NCBI GenBank assembly: GCA_018401735.1
Contig: JAGYKI010000005.1
Coordinates: 85,449 to 149,448 of the forward strand
Origin: Schleiferiaceae bacterium
GTDB lineage: Bacteria > Bacteroidota > Bacteroidia > Flavobacteriales > Schleiferiaceae
Length of the DNA: 64,000 nt
Direction of reading: 5' to 3'
Below, one piece after another: positions 36,077 through 46,100 of this stretch. Under the pieces are notes generated by a model. The model saw only the letters and a program-made list of their open reading frames with translations, ran no database searches and was not told the DNA's origin. Both the position numbers and the translations under genes were made by a program. How positions within the stretch are numbered: position 1 is the stretch's first letter; each line of letters starts with the position of its first letter.

Positions 36077-38272
36077 GTGCAGAAACAAGATCATCGCCTT
36101 TTAAAGCGACAACTTCGAAAGCATTTGGGAGAGCTGCAAAATGACCCACGCTTAGCCGAGTTTATCGCATCCATAAATGAAGCCTATTTAGGATTTGATG
36201 AGGATTTGAAGCAGGCGGAAAACATGCTAGAAATTAGCTCGCAGGAGCTTTATAAGCTTAACACCGAGTTACAAAACAACGTTAAGGTCAAATCTGCGGA
36301 AGCGCGTGCTTTGAGCAATCGCTTGAGTAATATAGTTAACAATGTTCAAGAAATTATTTTTCAAACCGACCTTAATGGTTGCTGGACTTTTCTAAATCCA
36401 GCTTGGGAAAAAATTACCGGTTATAGTATTAATGAAAGCTTAGGTTGCAGTTTTACTGAAATGGTGTATGAGGAGGATAAAGAAACCAGTATTCAACATC
36501 TGTCAGACTTAGTTAACGGCGATCATAAAACCAGCCGCTACACCATTCGCTACCTCAATAAATCAAAAGAAATTCGCTGGGCCGAAGCCATTGTAACTTT
36601 AGATTATGGCGAAAAAGGCGAACTAAAAGGGGCTTCAGGTACACTTACTGATATTACCGCTCGCTTTATAGCCGAAAGCAGATTAAAGCAGATGACCAGC
36701 AACCTCACTAAGGCTCAGTCACTTACCCGAATGGGATCGTGGGAATTTCCCGTTAATAATCCTAAAAGAGGTTATTGGTCGGATCAGATGTACGAGATTC
36801 TAGGCATTCCAAAGTTTAATGCCTCTAACGCCTCCTTTAGTTGGCTTACAGGCGCTTTAAAGGAAGAAGATAAGGCCCAACTTTTTACCGAAATTCGTCG
36901 CTTAAAGCGAGGTGAAGAAACCCCTACCTTAGAGTTTCAACTCGAGCGTGAAACTGAAACCTGGATTTCACTTCGAGCCGAAAGAAACATTTCTGAGAAC
37001 TCCAAAGAGAAAGACTATATAACCGGTACCCTGCTCGATATTACCCAAAGAAAAATTTTCGAGAAAGAGCTAATCGAAGCCAAACAACTGGCCGAAAGTG
37101 CTCTTGCAGCCAAATCCGAGTTTCTTTCTAATATGAGCCATGAAATTCGCACTCCTATGAACGCGATAATTGGCCTAACCGAAATCTTACTTAAAAACGA
37201 AAAGGCGCAAGATGATTCTATCAAAGATAATTTGGAACTAATTGAATATTCGGCCGACAACCTTTTGGTTATTATCAATGATATTTTAGACTACTCCAAA
37301 ATAGAAGCGAATAAAGTCAACTTCGAGAGTATCTCTTTTAATTTAGAAGAGCTTTTAAACAAGCTCATTAAAACCTTGCGTGTTAAGGCACTGAGCAAAC
37401 ACCTAAAACTGACGCTGGATATACATAAAGACTGTCCCACATTTATAAAGGGCGACCCCTACCGTTTAAATCAAATTTTATTAAACCTAATTAGCAATGC
37501 CCTGAAATTTACGCTACAAGGTGAAGTACGCATTAGCATAAGCATCCGAAAGCGGATTGACAATATTGTAGAATTGCTCTTCGCGGTAAGTGACACCGGC
37601 ATTGGCATTTCTGCCGAAAAGCAAGCGGGGATCTTTGACAGTTTTACCCAAGCTTATACCGATACTACTCGAACTTTTGGCGGCACGGGCTTGGGCCTAG
37701 CTATAAGTAGGCGATTGGTAGAATTGCAAAAAGGCGCCCTGATGCTAGAAAGTGAATTAAATAAAGGAAGCACTTTTAGCTTTTACTTGCCTTATACTTT
37801 AGCTAGCAATGATGGCGAAGCTGCAAAGAAGAAGCTAAACTTAAAGTTAGATGAAGCCAGTTTGAGCGGGGTAGAAATTCTAGTAGCCGAGGATAATAAA
37901 ATAAACCAACTCTTAATTAAACAGGTGGTAAACCGTTGGGATGCTATTATCGAAATAGCAAGTGATGGGGAAGAGGTTTTACTCAAAAGCTTGGATAAAA
38001 AATTCGATGTAATCTTAATGGATTTACAAATGCCTAAGAAAAATGGCATAACGGCAGCGAGTGAAATCTTTAAAAATTCTCAAAACCCCAACAGAAATAC
38101 ACCCATTATTGCCTTAACGGCAGATGTGCTAACAGAAACCAGACACATTGTTAAGAATAATGATTTTGCTGGTTATGTTACCAAGCCCTTTAAATCAGGC
38201 GAACTCTACAAGGCTATATTAGAGGCGCTTAATGTTAAGCATTCCAAGGCTGATAACATGAGTTCAACATGA
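36077..38272 (+). CDS. Cytoplasmic PAS-PAS hybrid histidine kinase with receiver
   Basis: 731 residues from a GTG at 36077. Domains in order: N-terminal coiled coil (~20-85), PAS (~85-205), a second PAS/PAC (~215-335), HisKA with His355 in SHEIRTPMN, HATPase with N-box LISNALKF and G-boxes DTGIGIS and GGTGLGLAIS, and a receiver (~610-725). The receiver phospho-acceptor is Asp649 in LMDLQMP, with Lys in YVTKPF. No membrane helices are present, so it is cytoplasmic. Together with the preceding FIST gene it forms a compact ligand-sensing phosphorelay. No Hpt protein or DNA-binding regulator is next to it, so the output is unknown. Confidence 0.92.
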   Translation: MQKQDHRLLKRQLRKHLGELQNDPRLAEFIASINEAYLGFDEDLKQAENMLEISSQELYKLNTELQNNVKVKSAEARALSNRLSNIVNNVQEIIFQTDLNGCWTFLNPAWEKITGYSINESLGCSFTEMVYEEDKETSIQHLSDLVNGDHKTSRYTIRYLNKSKEIRWAEAIVTLDYGEKGELKGASGTLTDITARFIAESRLKQMTSNLTKAQSLTRMGSWEFPVNNPKRGYWSDQMYEILGIPKFNASNASFSWLTGALKEEDKAQLFTEIRRLKRGEETPTLEFQLERETETWISLRAERNISENSKEKDYITGTLLDITQRKIFEKELIEAKQLAESALAAKSEFLSNMSHEIRTPMNAIIGLTEILLKNEKAQDDSIKDNLELIEYSADNLLVIINDILDYSKIEANKVNFESISFNLEELLNKLIKTLRVKALSKHLKLTLDIHKDCPTFIKGDPYRLNQILLNLISNALKFTLQGEVRISISIRKRIDNIVELLFAVSDTGIGISAEKQAGIFDSFTQAYTDTTRTFGGTGLGLAISRRLVELQKGALMLESELNKGSTFSFYLPYTLASNDGEAAKKKLNLKLDEASLSGVEILVAEDNKINQLLIKQVVNRWDAIIEIASDGEEVLLKSLDKKFDVILMDLQMPKKNGITAASEIFKNSQNPNRNTPIIALTADVLTETRHIVKNNDFAGYVTKPFKSGELYKAILEALNVKHSKADNMSST

Positions 38273-38434
38273 AAATAGTAAGATTTGGAGCCTCCCAAAC
38301 AGTAGCACTTAAAACTCAGTCTACCAGAAAGTGGCGGCAAACACTATGGAGCGCTTTTGAACAAAGCACTGGAAGAAATAGCGCCTGAGGTTTCATTTGA
38401 ACTAAAGTCAACAAAAAAGGCCATCATAAAATGA
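38269..38434 (+). pseudogene. Possible relic reading frame after the histidine kinase
   Basis: A 39-codon frame starts with an ATG overlapping the kinase stop as ATGA (MKIVRFGASQTVAL...). A second frame (38306-38434) reads ESGGKHYGALLNKALEEIAP and runs into the terminator hairpin. Joined by a frameshift they would make ~54 residues with plausible composition. I do not recognise a family. It may be a decayed third gene of the FIST-kinase unit or chance. Confidence 0.2.
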
Positions 38435-38442
38435 CGGCCTTT
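38413..38442 (-). terminator. Terminator shared by the kinase and DUF2795 genes
   Basis: GGCC-A-TCAT / ATGA-C-GGCC stem with one A.C mismatch and a 3-base loop, flanked by an A6 run and a short T run. On the minus strand it is followed by TTTTTTG, so it best serves the DUF2795 gene, but it can act in both directions. Confidence 0.65.
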
Positions 38443-38464
38443 GCAAAATTATTAGTGTTGCTAT

Positions 38465-38689
38465 TTAATACTCATCTTCATTCCACAAGAAATCTTCTTC
38501 GGAGGGATAGTCGGGCCAGATGTCTTCGATAGACTCATACACCTCTTCTTCCTCTTCTTCCATCGCCTGTAGGTTTTCTACCACTTCTAAAGGGGCACCT
38601 GTTCTAATGGAATAATCCACCAATTCATCCTTTGTAGCTGGCCAAGGAGCATCGCTTAAATAGCTAGCAAGTTCTAAAGTCCAATACAT
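38465..38689 (-). CDS. Small acidic DUF2795 protein
   Basis: 74 residues. The first ~45 (MYWTLELASYLSDAPWPATK, then DELVDYSIRTGAPLEVVENL) match DUF2795, a short helical domain. The C-terminal third is very acidic (MEEEEEEVYESIEDIWPDYP) and ends in EDFLWNEDEY. This protein is a standard companion of secA and cobalamin adenosyltransferase genes in Bacteroidota; its function is unknown. Here the FIST-kinase pair lies between it and secA. Confidence 0.8.
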   Translation of the reverse strand: MYWTLELASYLSDAPWPATKDELVDYSIRTGAPLEVVENLQAMEEEEEEVYESIEDIWPDYPSEEDFLWNEDEY

Positions 38690-38846
38690 ATTTTAGTATT
38701 TTAGGCGCTAATTTTTTGCAAAAATAATTTTTTCTTTGACCTGCGCAAGTTCTATTTGCCATTAGTAGAAATAAAATTGAAACAATCTCCTAGTTTGCAG
38801 TCAAATGTTGAAAAGATTCGGCTGCGCTTTGGCCTTAAAAAGTGCC

Positions 38847-39395
38847 TCAAGCCTTACGAGGGTTCCAAAGCGTCTCTTTGCCGCTATTTAATTTTGTGTA
38901 AAATCGCCCCAAGGTAAAAAAGTAGTCGCTTAGGCGGTTTAGGTATTTTACAATTTTGGGTTCTACCTGAAGTTCTTGCTGCATGGCGACCACTTTTCTT
39001 TCTGCCCTTCTACATACAGTGCGCGCCAAATGGCAATAGGACGAAGCTAAATCGCCACCAGGTAATATAAAATTTCGCAGCGGCTCCAATTCCTCATTCA
39101 TTAGGTCTATTGCCTTTTCTAAATCTTCAATTGCTGTTTCCTCGAAGTCTGGCAATTGCATTTTATGGCCATCTACGGCAGCGAGAGCCGAACCTATGCT
39201 AAAAAGAATATTCTGCACCGCCTCTAATTGCTCGTCGGCAGATGCGTTCTGAGACGAATCGCGTACAATCCCAATAATGGCATTCAACTCATCAATAGTA
39301 CCGTAGGCTTCAATGCGGCTATGATTTTTTAAAACGCGTGCTCCACCAATTAAAGACGTTTCGCCCTGATCACCCCCCTTTGTATATATTTTCAT
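38847..39395 (-). CDS. Cob(I)alamin adenosyltransferase, PduO type
   Basis: 182 residues, a trimeric PduO-type adenosyltransferase. The N-terminus MKIYTKGGDQGETSLIGG binds ATP; the helical core contains RIEAYGTIDELNA (catalytic Arg/Asp region) and a C-terminal VCRRAERKVV segment with the conserved Arg residues. It transfers the adenosyl group from ATP to cob(I)alamin to make adenosylcobalamin, the cofactor of methylmalonyl-CoA mutase and others. No other cobalamin gene is nearby. Confidence 0.93.
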   Translation of the reverse strand: MKIYTKGGDQGETSLIGGARVLKNHSRIEAYGTIDELNAIIGIVRDSSQNASADEQLEAVQNILFSIGSALAAVDGHKMQLPDFEETAIEDLEKAIDLMNEELEPLRNFILPGGDLASSYCHLARTVCRRAERKVVAMQQELQVEPKIVKYLNRLSDYFFTLGRFYTKLNSGKETLWNPRKA

Positions 39396-39481
39396 GCTAG
39401 GCTTTTTTAATTTCTATTCAAATATTGCGGCAATAATAATTAACTTCCCCCTCAAAACCACCAGAATAAAAATATTTCCTT

Positions 39482-39892
39482 TTGCTTAAACTTTTAATCG
39501 TAGATACTCATAACTCTATTCGCAGTCAGATACTAGAAGCTTACCTAGCTAAAGCATTGAATAAGAGAGCTCAAGTAATTAGTGCTGGTAAAGAAGCTAC
39601 GGGCATTGACCCCCAAGCTATTCGCATAATGGCCGAAGATGGCTATGTAATCGCCGGGCAAACTTCTAAATCATTAAAGGAAGTTGAGGCTTATCCCTAT
39701 AATGCCATTTTATTCTGCGCAGAAAACTTAATGCTAGAAGCCGAGTTGAGAACAGAGCATTGCCAAGTTTTTTATGCTAATTTTAGCGAAATTGAAGGCT
39801 TCGGTGGAAGCGAACGTTTGCAAGAAATGCGAGCTTTAAGAGACGAGATTAAAGGCTATGCAAAAGAACTAGTAAGCACCTTATTAAAATAA
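39482..39892 (+). CDS. ArsC / low-MW phosphatase-fold protein with catalytic Cys replaced by Asp
   Basis: 136 residues with the thioredoxin-type arsenate reductase / low-molecular-weight tyrosine phosphatase fold. The P-loop that is normally CTxNxxRS reads DTHNSIRS: the nucleophile Cys is Asp8, while Asn11, Arg14 and Ser15 are kept. Downstream family landmarks remain (ISAGKEATGIDPQAIRIM, GQTSKSLKEV, then AILFCAENL). It therefore cannot work by the Cys-phospho or Cys-arseno chemistry and is probably a pseudoenzyme with a binding or regulatory role. Start is TTG at 39482; no ATG precedes the conserved region. The antiporter gene starts 28 bp later. Confidence 0.7.
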   Translation: MLKLLIVDTHNSIRSQILEAYLAKALNKRAQVISAGKEATGIDPQAIRIMAEDGYVIAGQTSKSLKEVEAYPYNAILFCAENLMLEAELRTEHCQVFYANFSEIEGFGGSERLQEMRALRDEIKGYAKELVSTLLK

Positions 39893-39920
39893 ATTTTTAC
39901 ACTAAATAAATAACAGTTGG

Positions 39921-41741
39921 ATGGAGGGGATGGCTGAATTAGCGAGCATTTTAATTTTAAGCGTTTTCGCCCAATGGTTGGCGTGGAAAATTAAAATTCC
40001 TGCCATTCTTCCTTTAATTATTATTGGCTTAGCCTTGGGCCCAGCCTCTACTCTTTTTAGTCCTGATGGTGGAAAACTACTAGACGGTGACGCCATTTTT
40101 TCGGGCGACCTACTCTTTGCCTTTGTTTCCATTTCGGTAGGGGTAATTCTTTTCGAAGGTGGCTTAACCCTAAAGCTGCGAGAAATTCGTGATCAAGCCC
40201 GAGTGGTGCGAAACCTCCTAATAATTGGACCGATAATTACCTTATTTGGTGGGGGGTTTGCCGCTCATTATTTACTGGGCCTCGACTATCGCCTGGCCTT
40301 CCTCTTTGGGGCTTTAATTATTGTATCCGGGCCTACTGTTGTTATTCCCATTTTACGAAATGTTAGGCCCAACATGCGCATTAATAATGTGCTGAAATGG
40401 GAAGGGATTTTAATTGACCCCTTGGGGGCATTAATTGCCGTTTTGGTTTATGAATTTATTCAAACCAGCGACCTCGGAAATTCGAATACCGTAGAGGTTT
40501 TTAAAGAGTTTTTCATCACCGTTTCTTCCGGTATGTTTGTAGGAGCCTTAGCCGCTTTTTTCCTGCGTTGGTTGCTAGAGAAAAATCGCTTACCCGCTTA
40601 TTTACGAAATGTTATGGCCTTAGGAATGGTTATTATGGCCTTTACTTTTGCCGAGTTTATTGCCCACGAAGCCGGCCTGATGTCGACCACTTTTATGGGG
40701 ATCATTCTAGCCAATGTGAGGGTGCAAAACCTCAAGAAAATTTTATCCTTTAAGGAAGACGTAAGCATTATCCTTATTTCGGTGCTATTTATCCTGCTCT
40801 CCAGTAGAATTGATATCAGTCAAATTGAAAAACTGGGTCAGGCTTCACTAATACTTTTTGCGGTTGTAACCTTTGGCCTTCGCCCCTTAATCGTTTGGAT
40901 AAGCACTATTCGTTCTGATTTCAATTGGCGCGAGATTTTATTTATGTCGTGGGTAGGGCCCAAAGGAATTGTAGCGGCCGCAGTAGCCTCTTTATTTGCC
41001 TTGCAGCTTAGCAATAATACCGAAGCTAGCATTAACCATGAGCAAGCAGAACTCATACTGCCCCTCACGTTTATGATGATTGTGGGAACGGTTGTAATTC
41101 AAGGGGCTAGTTCCAAATATATCGCACGCTTACTAAAGGTAGTACGCGAAGAACCCCAAGGTTTTTTAATTGCTGGTGCCAATGAAAACGCACGCTTTTT
41201 AGGAACCTATCTTAAAAATAAAGGCATTGAAGTACTGTTAGCGGATACTTCTAAAAACAATTTAAAGGAAGCGCAAAAACTAGGTTTTGAGGTTTATGAT
41301 GGCAGCATTTTAAGTGATAGCGTATTGGAGGATTTGGACCTTACCAATATTGGAAAACTTATGGCTCTTACTTCGAGTGCTGATATTAATACCCTCTCTT
41401 GTAATTTTTACAAAGATGAATTTGGTGAGAACCACGTGTTCCGCCTGAGTAGCAAAAAAGAATTAGAAGCTGGCGATATTGGTTTCCCTTTAAATGTGCT
41501 TTTTGCCGCTACCGTCGATTACTTAAACTTGGCGCAATCGATTAGGCAAGCCGATTACGTTAAAGAGGCATCTTGCGAAAGCCGACAGGACTACAAAAAT
41601 TTAGTGAAAGAGATGGACGGTAGACTAATACCGCTCTTTTTAATTCATCAAAATGGAGGCCTTAAAGTTATTGATAGAAACATCCCCGATTTTAATTCAG
41701 GTGATCAATTGGCTTTTATTAAACGCTGTAACTCGCAATAA
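39921..41741 (+). CDS. CPA1-type cation:proton antiporter with C-terminal RCK/TrkA-N domain
   Basis: 606 residues. About twelve membrane helices cover residues 1-410, with the antiporter signatures FEGGLTLKL and LIDPLGALIAVLVYE (membrane-embedded Asp) and WVGPKGIVAAAVASL. Residues ~410-600 are soluble; GFLIAGANENARFLGTYLK opens a Rossmann-type RCK/TrkA-N domain that probably gates transport by nucleotide or ion binding. It would exchange Na+ or K+ for H+ across the inner membrane. The ATG at 39921 (MEGMAEL) is used here; Met4 is an alternative. It is probably co-transcribed with the ArsC-like pseudoenzyme just upstream. Confidence 0.9.
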   Translation: MEGMAELASILILSVFAQWLAWKIKIPAILPLIIIGLALGPASTLFSPDGGKLLDGDAIFSGDLLFAFVSISVGVILFEGGLTLKLREIRDQARVVRNLLIIGPIITLFGGGFAAHYLLGLDYRLAFLFGALIIVSGPTVVIPILRNVRPNMRINNVLKWEGILIDPLGALIAVLVYEFIQTSDLGNSNTVEVFKEFFITVSSGMFVGALAAFFLRWLLEKNRLPAYLRNVMALGMVIMAFTFAEFIAHEAGLMSTTFMGIILANVRVQNLKKILSFKEDVSIILISVLFILLSSRIDISQIEKLGQASLILFAVVTFGLRPLIVWISTIRSDFNWREILFMSWVGPKGIVAAAVASLFALQLSNNTEASINHEQAELILPLTFMMIVGTVVIQGASSKYIARLLKVVREEPQGFLIAGANENARFLGTYLKNKGIEVLLADTSKNNLKEAQKLGFEVYDGSILSDSVLEDLDLTNIGKLMALTSSADINTLSCNFYKDEFGENHVFRLSSKKELEAGDIGFPLNVLFAATVDYLNLAQSIRQADYVKEASCESRQDYKNLVKEMDGRLIPLFLIHQNGGLKVIDRNIPDFNSGDQLAFIKRCNSQ

Positions 41742-41806
41742 TTTTCTCGTATTATAGATTTTTTAATCTACTTTGGGTTTACTTTGCTTTTTATTAGACC
41801 TTTACA

Positions 41807-43108
41807 TTGACAAAATTACTTACTCCATATCGATGGTTAGTCCTGCTAAGCAGTTTTTTATGGACCGCCTGCTCACCTTCTGAACAGGCGAAAGGAACTG
41901 TTTATATAGAGAAAACGGGCGATAAGTTTCAGCTTATCCGCAATGGAGAGCCTTTTATTATCAAAGGAGTTTCTGGAGAGCTGAGATTAAAAGACCTTGT
42001 GGATATTGGTGGCAATTGCATACGCACTTATGACACAACAAATTTGGGGGCAGTTTTAGATGAAGCACAAAGCCTAAATATCGCCGTTGTAGCCGGAATT
42101 TGGCTTCCAAAAAGTAACTCTACCTGGTTCTACTCTAACGATAGTTTAGTGGCTGAGGCAGCCCTAAAATTAAAAGCTTTTGCCAAAAAATACAGCGCTC
42201 ACCCTGCCTTGCTTAGTTGGTGTCTTGGCAATGAATTAATTTATTACGACATTAAAGATTGGAGATTTGCTAGAGGCTACAATCAAATTTTAGACTCCCT
42301 TAAAAGTGGAGACCCCAATCATCCAGTTGGTACGGCCCTTGCTAATTATGGCGATAAAGCCATCTTGAATTTTGGTTTAAAAATACGCGACATTGATTTG
42401 GTTTATGTAAACACTTTTGGACGCTTAAACCAATTGGAAGCCGATCGCGAAAGATGGACTTGGCTTTTTAATAAACCCTTTGTAATCGGGGAGTTTGGCG
42501 AAAATGGTCCTTGGGAATCTAACGGAACCGTTTGGGGCGCACCTGGTGAAATTAACAGCAGCCAAAAAGCCGAGCGGCTCGCTGCCATTTACGATAGTAT
42601 TTTACCAAAAAACAATCCCGCCTTTTTAGGTTCACTCGCCTTCTATTGGGGTTGGCGGCAAGAACAAACCCATACTTGGTTTAATGTGTTTTCACAAGAA
42701 GGGGAAAAAAACGAGATGTACTTTAAGCTCGCTGAAAACTTTGGTAAAGAGTTAAAATCCAATCGTCCCCCAAAGGTTGGATTATTAAGCATCGACTCGA
42801 TTTTCAATGCCAATGAGTTACTTTTAGAACCCTCCACTGCTCATTTCGCCAAGGTGTTTGCCAGCGACCCTGAAAAGGACAGTTTAAGCTATCATTGGAC
42901 CATCCGCACTGAAGATTGGTTTTTCGTTAAAGGAGATCATCCTCCCGCTGCGCTTAAAAAAACGGTGTTTTCGCCTTTAACAAAAGAGGGGCAAATACGT
43001 TTTAACAGCCCTTCAAAACCTGGTCCTTATCGCCTCTTTGTAAAAATCACAGACGGCCATGGAAACTTTGGCAGTGTAAACCTTCCTTTCTATGTGGTAC
43101 CAGAATAG
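41807..43108 (+). CDS. Lipoprotein TIM-barrel glycoside hydrolase (clan GH-A, GH2-like)
   Basis: 433 residues from a TTG at 41807. The signal ends in the lipobox LWTAC, so it is lipid-anchored at Cys22. Residues ~35-310 form a GH-A barrel: GGNCIRTYDT, then the acid/base Glu143 in SWCLGNEL, and the nucleophile Glu229 in FVIGEFGENG. Both catalytic Glu are intact. A C-terminal Ig/PKD-like domain (~340-430, SYHWTIRTEDW) follows. The closest match by eye is GH2-type catalytic domains; the substrate is probably a beta-glycan. Its 3' end overlaps the GT2 synthase gene by 17 bp, so it likely trims or releases the polymer made by that synthase. Confidence 0.8.
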   Translation: MTKLLTPYRWLVLLSSFLWTACSPSEQAKGTVYIEKTGDKFQLIRNGEPFIIKGVSGELRLKDLVDIGGNCIRTYDTTNLGAVLDEAQSLNIAVVAGIWLPKSNSTWFYSNDSLVAEAALKLKAFAKKYSAHPALLSWCLGNELIYYDIKDWRFARGYNQILDSLKSGDPNHPVGTALANYGDKAILNFGLKIRDIDLVYVNTFGRLNQLEADRERWTWLFNKPFVIGEFGENGPWESNGTVWGAPGEINSSQKAERLAAIYDSILPKNNPAFLGSLAFYWGWRQEQTHTWFNVFSQEGEKNEMYFKLAENFGKELKSNRPPKVGLLSIDSIFNANELLLEPSTAHFAKVFASDPEKDSLSYHWTIRTEDWFFVKGDHPPAALKKTVFSPLTKEGQIRFNSPSKPGPYRLFVKITDGHGNFGSVNLPFYVVPE

Positions 43109-46100
43109 AAGACCCAGTCCTGTAATCGCCCCTACCTTTAAGCAAAGGTGGCTATTAAGAACGATGATTCTCATTGGCGTAATTAGCGCAGGGCTTTTTA
43201 TCTATGGTATCTTACAAGAAGAGTATATTGGCTTTAAACCACTCTATTACCCCCTCATTTTTGCCTTACTTTTTATTATTCTGCGCATTAGCTATGAGTG
43301 GTATCATTACTGGAGTATCAGTGTTCCAGAAACCCCCATCTTAGAAAAACAATATACCGTTGATATCCTCACCACTTTTGTGCCTGGCGAACCCTACGAT
43401 ATGCTGGTGGAAACACTGGAAGCTATCCAAAAAATTACTTACCCCCATACTACTTATCTCTGCGATGAAGGGAATGACCCTTATTTAATTGAGCAGTGCA
43501 AAAGACTAGGGGTAAAGCATGTTACCCGAGAATTAAAAGTGAATGCTAAAGCTGGCAATATCAATAATGCCTTGCGACAAGCTACGGGGGAAATCTGCTT
43601 AATTCTCGACCCCGATCATATTCCAGCGCCAGATTTTTTAGATTGGGTATTACCCCATTTTAATAATCCTGAAATTGGTTTTGTGCAGGTAGTGCAAGGT
43701 TATTACAACATCTATGAAAATATAATTGCCAAAGGCTCAGCCCAGCAAACCTTCCAGTTTTATGGGCCTATTATGATGAGCATGAATAGCTATGGTACCG
43801 CTCAAGCTATTGGTGCAAATTGTACTTTTAGAAGAGCGGCTTTAGATAGCATTGGCGGTCATGCACCAGGGTTAGCCGAAGACATGAATACCAGCATGAA
43901 ACTGCATGGTAAAGGCTGGAAATCATGCTATGTGCCCCGAATGCTCACGCGCGGTTTAGTGCCTAATACGCTTTCTGCTTATTACCAGCAGCAGCTAAAA
44001 TGGTCACGCGGGGTTTTTGAATTATTAGTTACCACTTATGTAGAGAACTTTAGCAAATTAAGTCTTCGTCAAAAAATTCACTATGGCATTCTCCCTTGGA
44101 ACTATTTTACCGGTTTCATCTACCTTATTAACTTTTTAATTCCCATTCTGTCTCTCATTCTTGGCGCTAATCCAATGACCATGAGCTTGTGGAACTTTGT
44201 TCTCTTGGGCGTTCCCTTTACCGCTAGTACTTTAATTATCCGCCACTATGTTCAAAAGTGGGTGATGGAAGAAGACGAAAGAGGTTTTCACCTGCAAGGC
44301 GGTCTCATGATGATTGGTACTTGGTGGATTCACTCCTTAGGGTTTGTTTTCACCCTATTAAGACGCAAAGTTCCCTACAACCCTACCCCTAAAGATGGTA
44401 AGGAAGAAAATATTTGGGCCTTAAATATCCCTAACCTTGTAGTGGCCGGAGTTTCAATTTTAGCCATTATTTACGGATTACAACGCGACTTTAATCCCTA
44501 TAATTTAATAATGGCAGGCTTTGCTTTGATGAATGTTTTTTTCATGGCCTTTATGGTTATGATCAGCATGCAAAATCGCTATCGTCGTTATCTACAAAAG
44601 CATGCCTTTGCCAAAAAAATAGACGATGTCACCCGGTTCATCAAAGACCGTTTTTGGCGTCTTCGCCGGCGCAGTTATGTGGTTTTACGATATACTGCTG
44701 CCCCACTCTTAGTAGCGATAATTGTTCTTCTTTACCAGCAATCCTCACTAAAAGAAATAGAAAATATACCCATTGGCCCTAAGCCCGCTTACCTGGTAAA
44801 TCACCTTTTGGGAGCTACTTACCAAAAAACTCAAACAAACCAAACGAGCAGTTGTAATATTCAGAAGATCAATTTTAACTGGAATGCGCCTATTAGCGAT
44901 TTCCAGAAAGACCTACAGGCGGTTTGGGCTAAGAACCAATATCCACTAATTAATTTTAAGCAATCCGAATTAAGAAGTGGTGCAGACTTAATGATGCTAT
45001 GTGACCAAATAATACTCGGGTCTCAAAATAAACAGATGTCTCACTTTGCGCAGGAAATAATGCGTGAAGAAAAACCGGTATTAATTTCCTTTCTACCACC
45101 ATTCGATTCTATCTGTGCTGGACTTCACCAAAATGATTTTATTGCCCTCGGTGAAAAATATAGGCAGGCTTGGCGCTATATCTATGAATTTTTCCGGAAG
45201 TCTGGCGTTACTAATATTATTTCCGTTTACCATGCTAGCGATGCGCAAAATGTTGATCGTTTTTTTCCTGGCTTAGCCTATGTGGATTGGTTAAAAACAG
45301 ACCTGAGCGAAGCTCTTATTGGAGAAAGCCCTCTTTATGAAGATTTTCAAAAATTATATGTAAGCGAATCCTATAGCTTAAACTTACCTGTAATTTTAGA
45401 GCTTAATAGCCACTATGAAAATCATAAAGACTTATATAAAAACTATCAAAGTCTGTCGGATTCTTTTGCTCAAATTGGCGGCTTAATCGTAAAAGACTTT
45501 AGCTGTTTAAGTGCTACGCTTCCTTTTCCCAAGCCCTTGCAGGAAAAAAGAAAGTTTGTTGAATACCCCGCGCCACAAATATCCCAAAATGAGGCAGACG
45601 CCTCTAATCCTCTTAATTATCCCATGCTAGCTGGCGTAAACTATTACAAGGGTTCTGACTGGCAAGCTACTCGTAATCCCCTTTTCAGAGAAACCTTGGA
45701 AAACGACTTTAGGGAAATGAACCAATTAGGTCTGAAAACCATTAAGCGCACCGGACCTGGCTTCTACGATTTCAACATCTTAAACCAAGCAGAGCAATCG
45801 CAACATCAGATTCTGTACAGTTTCTGGATAGCCCACATTAAAAGCTTCGAAAAGGACCTTAACGAACTAGCCGCACTGAAAGAGCTCGTTCTAAATAGCG
45901 TAGGCAACAAAATAGAAGAAAAGAGCATCATAGCTTGGCATCTCGGGGGGGCAAGTTGGAATAGTCTTGGTTTTTATCACAATCAGCCCGAACTTAACTT
46001 TGAGCGCAAAGCATATCTCCGCTGGCTCGCTGATATTTCACTTGAAATTAAAAGGCTAGACCCAAGTCGAAGTATTTCCATTGAAATAGACTCAGGACCC

